A stretch of 12,809 bases of DNA from Roseivirga sp. UBA6061 (lineage in GTDB: Bacteria; Bacteroidota; Bacteroidia; Cytophagales; Cyclobacteriaceae). Under the pieces are notes generated by a model, which had not been told where the DNA came from, searched no databases, and saw only the letters and a program-made list of their open reading frames with translations. The position numbers and the translations under genes are program-made. Below, in pieces: positions 1 through 6,191 of this stretch (positions within the stretch are counted from its first letter, which is position 1; each line of letters starts with the position of its first letter). Location: the NCBI GenBank assembly GCA_002427745.1, contig DIYF01000054.1, forward strand, positions 1-12,809, written 5' to 3'.

Positions 1-35
1 AGGCCGAGATTTTTTAAAAAGCGTCTTTTGTCCAT
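1..35 (-). CDS. Start of a divergent gene with Tat-like signal (partial)
   Basis: Read leftward from an ATG at 35, the frame gives MDKRRFLKNLG and a following Leu codon before the window ends. The run KRRFLKNLG closely resembles a twin-arginine (Tat) export signal, consensus S/T-RR-x-F-L-K, with Lys in the first Arg position when aligned on FLK. Many Bacteroidota exported oxidoreductases and sugar-acting enzymes begin this way. Only 11 full codons are visible, so the product cannot be named. It would be transcribed away from the kinase operon and share the 178-nt region 36-213 with it. A chance resemblance is possible because the stretch is so short. Confidence 0.45.
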   Translation of the reverse strand, partial: MDKRRFLKNLG

Positions 36-213
36 CAATCTTTTGCTAAGAGCCTTACGAAGGGCTTGGCTGTACACCAATATTTCATAAAGATCTTGAA
101 TAGAATAGTTTTTTAGCGGAAATGCCAATAATGATCTGTGAATGGTCCCGATACTCAGGAGTTGATAAAGTACCGGCTTTTTGATTCTCGTAGAATCCTC
201 CTAATTTTCGGCA

Positions 214-2169
214 ATGATCATCACCAAAACACGACCATCAGGTTGGTTGATCTCCTTATTGATTTTTTTGTCTTGCAGCGTTTTTCAGGGAGCCTTACAG
301 GCCCAGGAGGTTACTGAAATCAGCACTGAGCAATTCGGTATTTCTGTGCGCAAAGAGTACCGAAAGTTCTTTGAAGACACTACAGGAGCACTCACCATAG
401 CAGACATTTTGAACTCCGACTGGTTTGATCGGGATATCCAGGGGCCGAACAGTCCTACAGGCTTCTATTGGATCAAGCTCACCCTTCTGAATACAACGCC
501 TTTTGATATGGAAGTAGTGGCCACCGGGCCGCGTACCATTAACAGCACACTTTTTGTCAGAGAGGGTGATGGTTTGCTGGAAGCTCCCTTTGGCACCTTT
601 CAGCCAAAGAAAAATATCAACCCCGCAGACGGTCGTTTTCATGTGTACTTTCACCTGAAGGCAGGTGAGCCCACTGATGTGTATTTCAGAGTCAATGGCC
701 GGGCCTTTAATCCTTCCTTTTCTGATGCCCTGAGCTTTCGCGAGGCCCAACAGAAGCAAAAAACACAGGATTTTATCTTTTTCGGAGCCTGTGTCATCCT
801 GATCATCTATACCCTTATTCAATTTCTGGTATACAGAAAGCGCATGTTCCTGTACCTGGCACTCTTTGCCTTTGGCTATGCCATGTATGCCTTTTCGGTA
901 CGAGGCTATTTTATCGACTGGTTTATGCCAAACCTGCCGGAAGAAGGTTTGAACTTTACACTCGTCTGGCTGCAGACCGGGCATTTAGGCGGCCTGCTGC
1001 TAGCCATCAATTTTCTGCAGCTAAAGCAGAAATTCCCGGTGTGGCATAAAATCTTTCTGGGGCTGATAGGCGTGATGATCTTTCGTACAGGCTATGGGCT
1101 CTACCTCACCGCAGTACACCTGGACTATGGCGGCATGACCAACATGAGCATGTACACACTCATGATAGATATTGTGTTTTTTAAGGTGCTGCTCTTCTCC
1201 CTCTGGAAAAAAGTAAACACCAGCCGCAAGGTCTTTCTTTCAGGGCTGGTACTCTTTGGCTTTGTGCTTATTATGGGGATCATCGTTTGGAGGTTCAATT
1301 TTATCCAGGACTTCAGGCTGGCCCTGCTCTATATTTCCTCTACAGCCTCACTTTCTCAGGTCATTATCTTCTCCATTGCCCTGGGTATTCAGATGCGACA
1401 GCATGAAGTGGATAAAAATGTGGCCCTGGACGAATTGAACTCAGTACTCAGGGAGCAAAACAGAAAGATTGAAATAGAGGTGGTGGAACGCACTACAGAA
1501 ATCAACCGCCAAAAAGTACAGCTGCAGGACAGAAATGAGCGGATCGAAACCCTCTTCAAAGAAGTGCATCACAGGGTAAAAAACAACCTGCAGCTGATCT
1601 CGAGCCTGCTCAACATGCAGCAGGAGTGGAGCAGCACGGAAGATCCGGCCAAGGCCATAGAAGACAGTCGCAGCAGAGTGGTGGCTATGTCTATGATCCA
1701 CCAGTTTCTGTACCGTACCGATGATATTGCCACCATAGACTTTAAAGAGTATACCAAAGAGCTGGTAAACAAGCTGGACGCGATTCAGGTAAACCGTGTA
1801 CCCTATAAACTTCACCTGGATTTTAAGAGTAACCCGGCCTTTGATATTGATACATCCATCTCACTCGGGCTGATTCTCAATGAGCTGGTGACCAATTCCT
1901 ATAAGCATGCGCTGCTACTTCAGCGAGACCTTGAACTGAATATAGGCCTCACGGATCTGGAGCAAGGGATGTTCGCGCTGACTTACAAAGACAATGGAGA
2001 GGCCATTCAGCAGCCATTTTCTGAGGTGGTGAAGAAAGGTTTTGGTCTCAGAATGGCTTCCCGCCTGGCCCGACAACTTCAGGGGAAAATGGACTATGCT
2101 CATCAGGAGGGCAACTTGTTTACCATCACTTTTGCCAATGAGGAGGCCAGAATAGCCCTGTCGGAATAG
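214..2169 (+). CDS. 7TMR-DISM sensor histidine kinase (HisKA_2), first copy
   Basis: Membrane sensor kinase of 651 residues that should autophosphorylate on His and pass phosphate to a response regulator. Residues 1-30 are a signal peptide (hydrophobic core about 11-28, ending ALQA-Q). An outer beta-rich sensor of the 7TMR-DISMED2 type follows (about 35-175, with the family-like GFYWIKLTLLN at 83-93). Seven membrane segments lie at about 186-390, then a coiled coil at 395-445. The HisKA_2 motif is EVHHRVKNNLQ, with H453 the likely phospho-acceptor. ATPase boxes are visible: N556/E557/N561, DNG at 593-595 and GFGL at 609-612. All catalytic residues are present. The ligand is unknown; DISMED2 domains are thought to bind small molecules, perhaps carbohydrates. 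It is first of a three-gene operon; HK2 starts 2 nt after its stop. The ATG at 214 is chosen because it gives a complete signal peptide. No good ribosome site is visible, which is usual for this phylum. A weak promoter candidate is TAGTTTTT at 106-113. Confidence 0.93.
   Translation: MIITKTRPSGWLISLLIFLSCSVFQGALQAQEVTEISTEQFGISVRKEYRKFFEDTTGALTIADILNSDWFDRDIQGPNSPTGFYWIKLTLLNTTPFDMEVVATGPRTINSTLFVREGDGLLEAPFGTFQPKKNINPADGRFHVYFHLKAGEPTDVYFRVNGRAFNPSFSDALSFREAQQKQKTQDFIFFGACVILIIYTLIQFLVYRKRMFLYLALFAFGYAMYAFSVRGYFIDWFMPNLPEEGLNFTLVWLQTGHLGGLLLAINFLQLKQKFPVWHKIFLGLIGVMIFRTGYGLYLTAVHLDYGGMTNMSMYTLMIDIVFFKVLLFSLWKKVNTSRKVFLSGLVLFGFVLIMGIIVWRFNFIQDFRLALLYISSTASLSQVIIFSIALGIQMRQHEVDKNVALDELNSVLREQNRKIEIEVVERTTEINRQKVQLQDRNERIETLFKEVHHRVKNNLQLISSLLNMQQEWSSTEDPAKAIEDSRSRVVAMSMIHQFLYRTDDIATIDFKEYTKELVNKLDAIQVNRVPYKLHLDFKSNPAFDIDTSISLGLILNELVTNSYKHALLLQRDLELNIGLTDLEQGMFALTYKDNGEAIQQPFSEVVKKGFGLRMASRLARQLQGKMDYAHQEGNLFTITFANEEARIALSE
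1546..1950 (+). repeat. Kinase-core block shared with 3483-3887 (copy 1)
   Basis: This 405-nt stretch encodes the HisKA_2 helix pair and the start of the ATPase domain. It aligns without gaps to 3483-3887, at a constant offset of 1937. Counting by codon I find about 37 mismatches (about 91% identity), only three of which change an amino acid. The flanking sensor regions are far less similar. Confidence 0.9.
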
Positions 2170-2171
2170 AT

Positions 2172-4106
2172 ATGAGAAGGTTCTGGTGTTTATATCTCCT
2201 GTTAAGTCTTGCCTCACCCTGTGTGAAGGGGCAGACCGTGGTGGAAATTGACGAGCTGTCATTCGATATTTCCATCAGTCCGGGAGATTCGCTGGGCATT
2301 TTTGAAGACCTGAGCAGACAGCTGAGCCTGGCTGAGGTACAAAGCAGAATAGCCCTTACAGAGTTCGCGGGAGCAGAAGAAGCTACCGGTGTCTATTGGA
2401 CCCGTTTCAGGCTGCTGAATCAAACCGCTCATGATTTAACAGCCGTGGCAGCCTTTGATCGTACTTCTTTGATTGATCTGTATCAGGCCGGAGCCAATGG
2501 GGTAACCTTCCATGCAAAATCGGGGGGCGGTCGCCCGGTCAGCCAGATGAATCCCGGAGATGATCACAATCATATCCGACTCAAATTACCGGCCGGAGAA
2601 TCTCAGGATTTCTATATGCGATTCACCAATGAAACGGATTACTTACCCGATTTCGGAATACGCCTGTTAGATGCGGCACGCCATGCCCGGGAAACAGACC
2701 AGAGGCATACGCGCGATTTCCTGATGTTCGGAGCCATTGCCGTTATGATGATTTATGCCATTGCCTTGTTTATCATTCATCGCTATCTGCCTTACGGCTG
2801 GCTGGCTTTGCATTCCCTTGGTCTGATGATGTACAGCTTTACAGCACGCGACTATCTGGTCAACTGGTTTTTTCCTGAAAACCCGGTAGTAGGCATTGGC
2901 ACTCCCTGGGCCATGCTGGGCTATTTTGCCCTGGTGATGCTGGTAATGAATTTCCTGAACAGCAGAAAAAACTTTCCAAAATGGCATAGGATACTGGCAG
3001 TGCTGGCAGGTTTGTCTCTCACTCAGCTGATCGCCAGCATTATCATGATGGTGGGCTATGGACGCTTTGTCCTTTCTACACTGATCAGCCTCTTTTTTCT
3101 GCTGATGAGTGTACTCTTATTGGTGGCCATGGTGCTTTTGATCTGGAAGCGCCTCAACCCGACACAGCGGGTTTTCGGCTATGGCATTCTCTTCTTTATC
3201 GCTGCGGTAGCTTTTGCCGTGATCTCCTGGTTGCTTATGGATGAGCTGGGGCGTACTGCGGCTACAGCCATCAGTGCCATTGCTCCACTCGGGCAAATAC
3301 TCATTTTTGCCGTGGCCCTGGGCATTCAGATGCGGCAGCACGAGGTGGATAAGAATGTAGCGCTTGATCAACTCAATACCACCCTCAGGCAGCAGAAGCG
3401 AAAGATTGAAGAGGAGGTGATAGATCGTACCAAAGAGATCAATGCACAAAAGCTTATGCTGGAAGAGCGAAACGACCGCATTGAAACCCTCTTCAAAGAA
3501 GTGCATCACAGAGTAAAGAACAACCTGCAGCTGATCTCAAGTTTGCTGAATATGCAGCAGGAATGGAGCAGCACGGAAGATCCGGCCAAGGCCATAGAAG
3601 ACAGCCGTAGCCGGGTGGTGGCTATGTCGATGATCCACCAGTTTCTGTACCGCACCGATGATATTGCCACTATCGACTTTAAGGAGTATACCGAAGAACT
3701 GGTGAATAAGCTGGACGCTATTCAGGTAAATCGGGTGCCTTATAAGCTTCACCTGGATTTCAAGAGTAACCCCGCCTTTGATATTGATACATCCATCTCA
3801 CTCGGGCTTATTCTCAATGAGCTGGTAACCAATTCCTATAAGCATGCGCTGCTACTCCAGCGAGACCTTAAACTCAATGTAGGTCTTGAAGACCGTGGTA
3901 GGGGCATGTTCAGTCTGATGTATAAAGACAATGGAGCGGCCATTCAGCAACCATTTTCTGAGCTGGTGAAGAAAGGTTTTGGTCTCAGAATGGCTTCCCG
4001 ACTGGCGAAACAGCTGCAGGGAAAGCTGGATTACACATACGATAAGGGAAATATTTTTACCATTAGTTTTGCCAACGAAGAGGCACGCAAAGAATTAACA
4101 GATTAA
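2172..4106 (+). CDS. 7TMR-DISM sensor histidine kinase (HisKA_2), second copy
   Basis: Paralogue of the preceding kinase with the same architecture in 644 residues. A signal peptide covers about 1-20 (cleavage near VKG-Q). The outer DISMED2-like domain spans about 25-170, with GVYWTRFRLLN at 73-83. Seven membrane helices lie at about 182-385, then a coiled coil at 388-438. The phospho-acceptor is H446 in EVHHRVKNNLQ. ATPase residues are N549/E550/N554, DNG 586-588 and GFGL 602-605. The sensor and membrane half is clearly diverged from the first copy (roughly one third identical by eye), while residues 438-571 are almost the same. The pair probably reads two signals, or a heterodimer reads one, and feeds the same downstream regulators. 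It begins 2 nt after the first kinase's stop and ends 3 nt before the response regulator, so the three are very likely cotranscribed and translationally coupled. Confidence 0.93.
   Translation: MRRFWCLYLLLSLASPCVKGQTVVEIDELSFDISISPGDSLGIFEDLSRQLSLAEVQSRIALTEFAGAEEATGVYWTRFRLLNQTAHDLTAVAAFDRTSLIDLYQAGANGVTFHAKSGGGRPVSQMNPGDDHNHIRLKLPAGESQDFYMRFTNETDYLPDFGIRLLDAARHARETDQRHTRDFLMFGAIAVMMIYAIALFIIHRYLPYGWLALHSLGLMMYSFTARDYLVNWFFPENPVVGIGTPWAMLGYFALVMLVMNFLNSRKNFPKWHRILAVLAGLSLTQLIASIIMMVGYGRFVLSTLISLFFLLMSVLLLVAMVLLIWKRLNPTQRVFGYGILFFIAAVAFAVISWLLMDELGRTAATAISAIAPLGQILIFAVALGIQMRQHEVDKNVALDQLNTTLRQQKRKIEEEVIDRTKEINAQKLMLEERNDRIETLFKEVHHRVKNNLQLISSLLNMQQEWSSTEDPAKAIEDSRSRVVAMSMIHQFLYRTDDIATIDFKEYTEELVNKLDAIQVNRVPYKLHLDFKSNPAFDIDTSISLGLILNELVTNSYKHALLLQRDLKLNVGLEDRGRGMFSLMYKDNGAAIQQPFSELVKKGFGLRMASRLAKQLQGKLDYTYDKGNIFTISFANEEARKELTD
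3483..3887 (+). repeat. Kinase-core block shared with 1546-1950 (copy 2)
   Basis: Second copy of the in-register coding repeat. The three amino-acid differences are Lys/Glu, Glu/Lys and Ile/Val (copy 1/copy 2). Identity falls away after this block, where the loop near EDRGRGMF differs from DLEQGMF, and rises again around the GFGL box. Confidence 0.9.
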
Positions 4107-4109
4107 GGC

Positions 4110-4724
4110 ATGAAGAAGAGAATACTGGTAGTAGAAGATGAAGTAATTATTGCAGATGACCTCTGTAATACACTGAATAAGCTGGGCTATGAAACACTGG
4201 AGCCGGCTTTGACCTACAGGGAAGCGATTACGCGCTTTGATGAAGAACCGGTAGATATGGTGATTCTGGATATTAACCTGGGCGGGAAAAAGACCGGAAT
4301 AGATGTAGCGGAACATATCCGTAAAAGCTCGAATACTCCCTTTATCTACCTTACCTCATTTTCAGATACACGCACCATTGAGCTGGCCAAGGTGACCATG
4401 CCCTATGCCTATCTGGTCAAGCCTTTTGAACCGGCTGATGTACTGACTACTTTAGAGATTGCCTTTAACAATCACGCCCGGTATATCAATAACAATGCAG
4501 ATCAGCTGGAGGAACCCATTCCCGAGTTTACAGCAACTGAAAAGGCGGTGCTCAGAAACATTGCTGAGAATATGACCACCAAAAAGATTGCTGAGCTGAT
4601 GCATGTCAGTGAGAGCACCATTAAGAATCACCGGCACAACATCTGTGTAAAACTCAACCTGCCGGCCACAACCCATTCACTGCTCAACTGGGTATTGAGA
4701 AATAAAAAGGTGATCAACTCCTGA
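4110..4724 (+). CDS. Response regulator, REC plus LuxR/NarL-type HTH
   Basis: Cytoplasmic two-component transcription factor of 204 residues. The REC domain (about 1-120) has the acidic pocket E9/D10, phospho-acceptor D54 (VILD), T82/S83 and K104 followed by P105. A short linker leads to a LuxR-type helix-turn-helix at about 138-200, with the recognition region SESTIKNHRHNIC. The REC style (LDI.L.GK..GID.A..I) is the kind often paired with HisKA_2 kinases. It follows HK2 by 3 nt, so it is the most likely phosphotransfer partner of both kinases. The start at 4110 matches the paralogue's MKKRILVVED N-terminus and has AAGG just upstream, overlapping the HK2 stop. The target genes are not shown by the sequence. 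No strong terminator hairpin was found after its stop. Confidence 0.94.
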   Translation: MKKRILVVEDEVIIADDLCNTLNKLGYETLEPALTYREAITRFDEEPVDMVILDINLGGKKTGIDVAEHIRKSSNTPFIYLTSFSDTRTIELAKVTMPYAYLVKPFEPADVLTTLEIAFNNHARYINNNADQLEEPIPEFTATEKAVLRNIAENMTTKKIAELMHVSESTIKNHRHNICVKLNLPATTHSLLNWVLRNKKVINS

Positions 4725-4871
4725 TGGCATCAAGCCGGGCCTTTGACTGTTACCGGATGAGTAGCAAATAACCACCGCTTTCTCTCTGATAACTGTGTTA
4801 TATACGTTTTTAAAGAAAATCTATAACGCCTTCCAGTCTGTGGTTAAAAAAACTCTGGTCGGGAGTGAATT

Positions 4872-4887
4872 TAGACCTTAAGGTCTA
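4872..4887. promoter_or_regulatory. Perfect 16-bp palindromic operator, copy 1
   Basis: TAGACCTTAAGGTCTA is its own reverse complement. Together with the following TTTAC it recurs exactly at 9639-9659. It can be read as two 7-bp half-sites separated by 2 bp (TAGACCT-TA-AGGTCTA), the 7-2-7 spacing described for NarL dimers. It ends just before the -33 position of the promoter candidate, where an activator touching RNA polymerase would bind. The binding protein is not shown by the sequence; the NarL-type regulators encoded on either side are the natural candidates. Confidence 0.72.
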
Positions 4888-4888
4888 T

Positions 4889-4918
4889 TTACTGGTATCA
4901 AAAGTCAATATAGTTTTA
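4889..4918 (+). promoter_or_regulatory. Promoter candidate for the second response regulator
   Basis: TTA at 4889-4891 (a near match to the -33 TTG) is separated by 19 nt from TAGTTTTA at 4911-4918, one base off the Bacteroidota -7 consensus TAnnTTTG. Transcription would start near 4924 and leave a leader of roughly 180 nt. Support comes mainly from the identical arrangement beside the second palindrome copy. Confidence 0.55.
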
Positions 4919-5106
4919 CGCCCGTACCAATTCAATTGTACTATGACTGATTTGGTATACTTAAGACCACTACCTATTCACACGCTGAGAACCTCCGGAT
5001 ACCATATCGGCAACTATGCCTGTATCGATTTTCGAGTATATCAAATACTGAAATCGCATAGTAGAATATCAGAACTCCTTACTCACCAAAGCCCCGCCCA
5101 AAGCAG

Positions 5107-5721
5107 ATGAAAAAGAGAATTCTGGTAGTAGAAGATGACAGCATGTCAAGGAAGTTGCTTTGCCATGTATTAAAGCAGCTGGGCTATGAGGTATTAGAGC
5201 CGGCTATCGATTACCGGGGCGCAACGGAAGCTTTCAGAAAACAATCACCGGACCTGGTGATTCTGGACGTGCAGCTCAACGGAAAGAACCAGGGCATAGA
5301 AGTGGCAAATTACATCCGCAATCATGCCGATACTCCTTTTATCTATCTTACCAGCCATGCCGATCAGAAAACACTGGAACTGGCCAAAGCTACCATGCCC
5401 TATGCCTACCTGGTGAAGCCTTTTGAGAAGGATGATATTCGCATTACGGTAGAGCTGGCTCTCAGCAATCACAATTGGTTTAAAAAGGGGGGAATCGTGG
5501 TGAAAGACGAAACAACACCGGCTTTCACCTCCATGGAAAAAGTGATTCTCAGAAAAATCTTTGAAGAGTCTTCTACCAAAGATATGGCCCTGGCCCTGAA
5601 CGTAAGCGAAAGCACGGTGAAGAATCACCGACACAATATTTGTAAAAAATTACAACTGCCGGCTACCACACACTCACTCCTCAACTGGGTACTGCGCAAC
5701 CAGGAAAAGCTTTCATTTTAA
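5107..5721 (+). CDS. Response regulator paralogue, REC plus LuxR/NarL-type HTH
   Basis: 204-residue paralogue of the regulator at 4110, aligned without gaps and about 56% identical by hand count. The REC domain keeps E9/D10, phospho-acceptor D54, T82/S83 and K104/P105. The HTH (about 138-200) is nearly unchanged: VSEST.KNHRHNIC is shared apart from Ile/Val, and LPATTHSLLNWVLRN is identical. The two proteins therefore probably read the same or overlapping DNA sites. The linker and helix 1 of REC are the most diverged parts, so phosphorylation partners or dimer preference may differ. Unlike its relative it stands apart from the kinases, 382 nt downstream with its own palindrome and promoter, and is followed by a strong terminator. 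This suggests separate, possibly autoregulated, expression. Confidence 0.94.
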   Translation: MKKRILVVEDDSMSRKLLCHVLKQLGYEVLEPAIDYRGATEAFRKQSPDLVILDVQLNGKNQGIEVANYIRNHADTPFIYLTSHADQKTLELAKATMPYAYLVKPFEKDDIRITVELALSNHNWFKKGGIVVKDETTPAFTSMEKVILRKIFEESSTKDMALALNVSESTVKNHRHNICKKLQLPATTHSLLNWVLRNQEKLSF

Positions 5722-5784
5722 ACCGGTTGCCCGTGAAAGATATTTGTTGATGGTTATTTGGTTGAGGTATAATAGCCAGTTTAC

Positions 5785-5816
5785 AAAGCCACCCATACGG
5801 GGTGGCTTTTGTTTTT
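5785..5816 (+). terminator. Intrinsic terminator after the second response regulator
   Basis: A perfect 10-bp stem, AAAGCCACCC (5785-5794) and GGGTGGCTTT (5800-5809), closes a 5-nt loop. It is followed by TGTTTTT, giving a T-rich tail. It lies 63 nt after the stop codon at 5721 and is the clearest terminator in the window. Confidence 0.88.
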
Positions 5817-6191
5817 CTCCATATTGTGTTCATCTGCCGGACAGGTTTAAGATCAATCGCAAAGCCTGTGGGCAATCTGGATCAAAGAGAGACCGTCTTG
5901 TGACTCAGTATAGGTGCATCCATTAAAATTGTCTCTTTTTAATCATTTCTAATGTCCGGGGAAAGGTTTTTCGATCAGAAGATTAGTTTAAGAACGCCCT
6001 TATAATTCCCTGAAGGGATGGTTTCCGTCTCACCCTTCAGGGAGGGGCTTGCTTTTTGGTTTCTGTGAAAAATCTTTTCCCTGGATATTAAAAGGGCCAT
6101 TTGATAGTGAAGATTAACAGGGTAATAGTAGTGAAAACGAGAATCTCTGTAAACTTTCAGTAACCGTTTGAGGTAAGATAAAAGCCCACTG
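5817..6191. other. Convergent intergenic region with an inverted repeat
   Basis: This 375-nt stretch lies between the rightward regulator's terminator and the stop of the leftward lipoprotein gene. I see no convincing gene in it. Its only notable structure is the inverted repeat at 6007-6043. Short open frames here (5744-5926 rightward, 5975-6229 leftward) lack family features, and the latter overlaps the end of the lipoprotein gene. Confidence 0.6.
6007..6043. repeat. 11-bp perfect inverted repeat with 15-nt loop
   Basis: TCCCTGAAGGG (6007-6017) pairs with CCCTTCAGGGA (6033-6043). Each arm is also nearly palindromic itself (CCCT-GA-AGGG and CCCT-TC-AGGG), so alternative small hairpins are possible. 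It lies about 150 nt past the stop of the leftward gene and could help end that transcript or protect its 3' end. No T-tract follows on that strand, so it is not called a terminator. Confidence 0.55.

Larger units (their letters stand above)
4725..5106. other. Intergenic region between the two response regulators
   Basis: This 382-nt non-coding gap holds the perfect palindrome at 4872-4887, a promoter-like pair ending at 4918, and a leader of about 185 nt before the second regulator. A minor inverted repeat, ATAAC-tgt-GTTAT, lies at 4789-4801. I see no terminator with a T-tract after the first regulator, so some readthrough is possible. A GTG-initiated open frame at 4865-5110 crosses the palindrome and promoter and is not credible as a gene. 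Confidence 0.7.

Noticed and set aside
48..67. Imperfect inverted repeat containing CCTT-ACG-AAGG upstream of the first kinase
   Set aside because: It resembles the operator core (CCTTAAGG) but has a 3-nt insertion and mismatched outer arms. The TAGTTTTT at 106 is not at the same spacing, so it is not counted as a third site.
295..984. 229-codon leftward open frame inside the first kinase gene
   Set aside because: Antisense to the well-supported sensor and membrane domains; its protein shows no family features.
3863..3874. GAGACCTTAAAC inside the second kinase, similar to the operator half-site
   Set aside because: Only one half matches, it is within coding sequence, and the first kinase has the related GAGACCTTGAAC, so the codons explain it.
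4865..5110. 81-residue GTG-initiated open frame between the response regulators
   Set aside because: It crosses the palindrome and promoter, has no recognisable domain, and overlaps the start of the real regulator gene.
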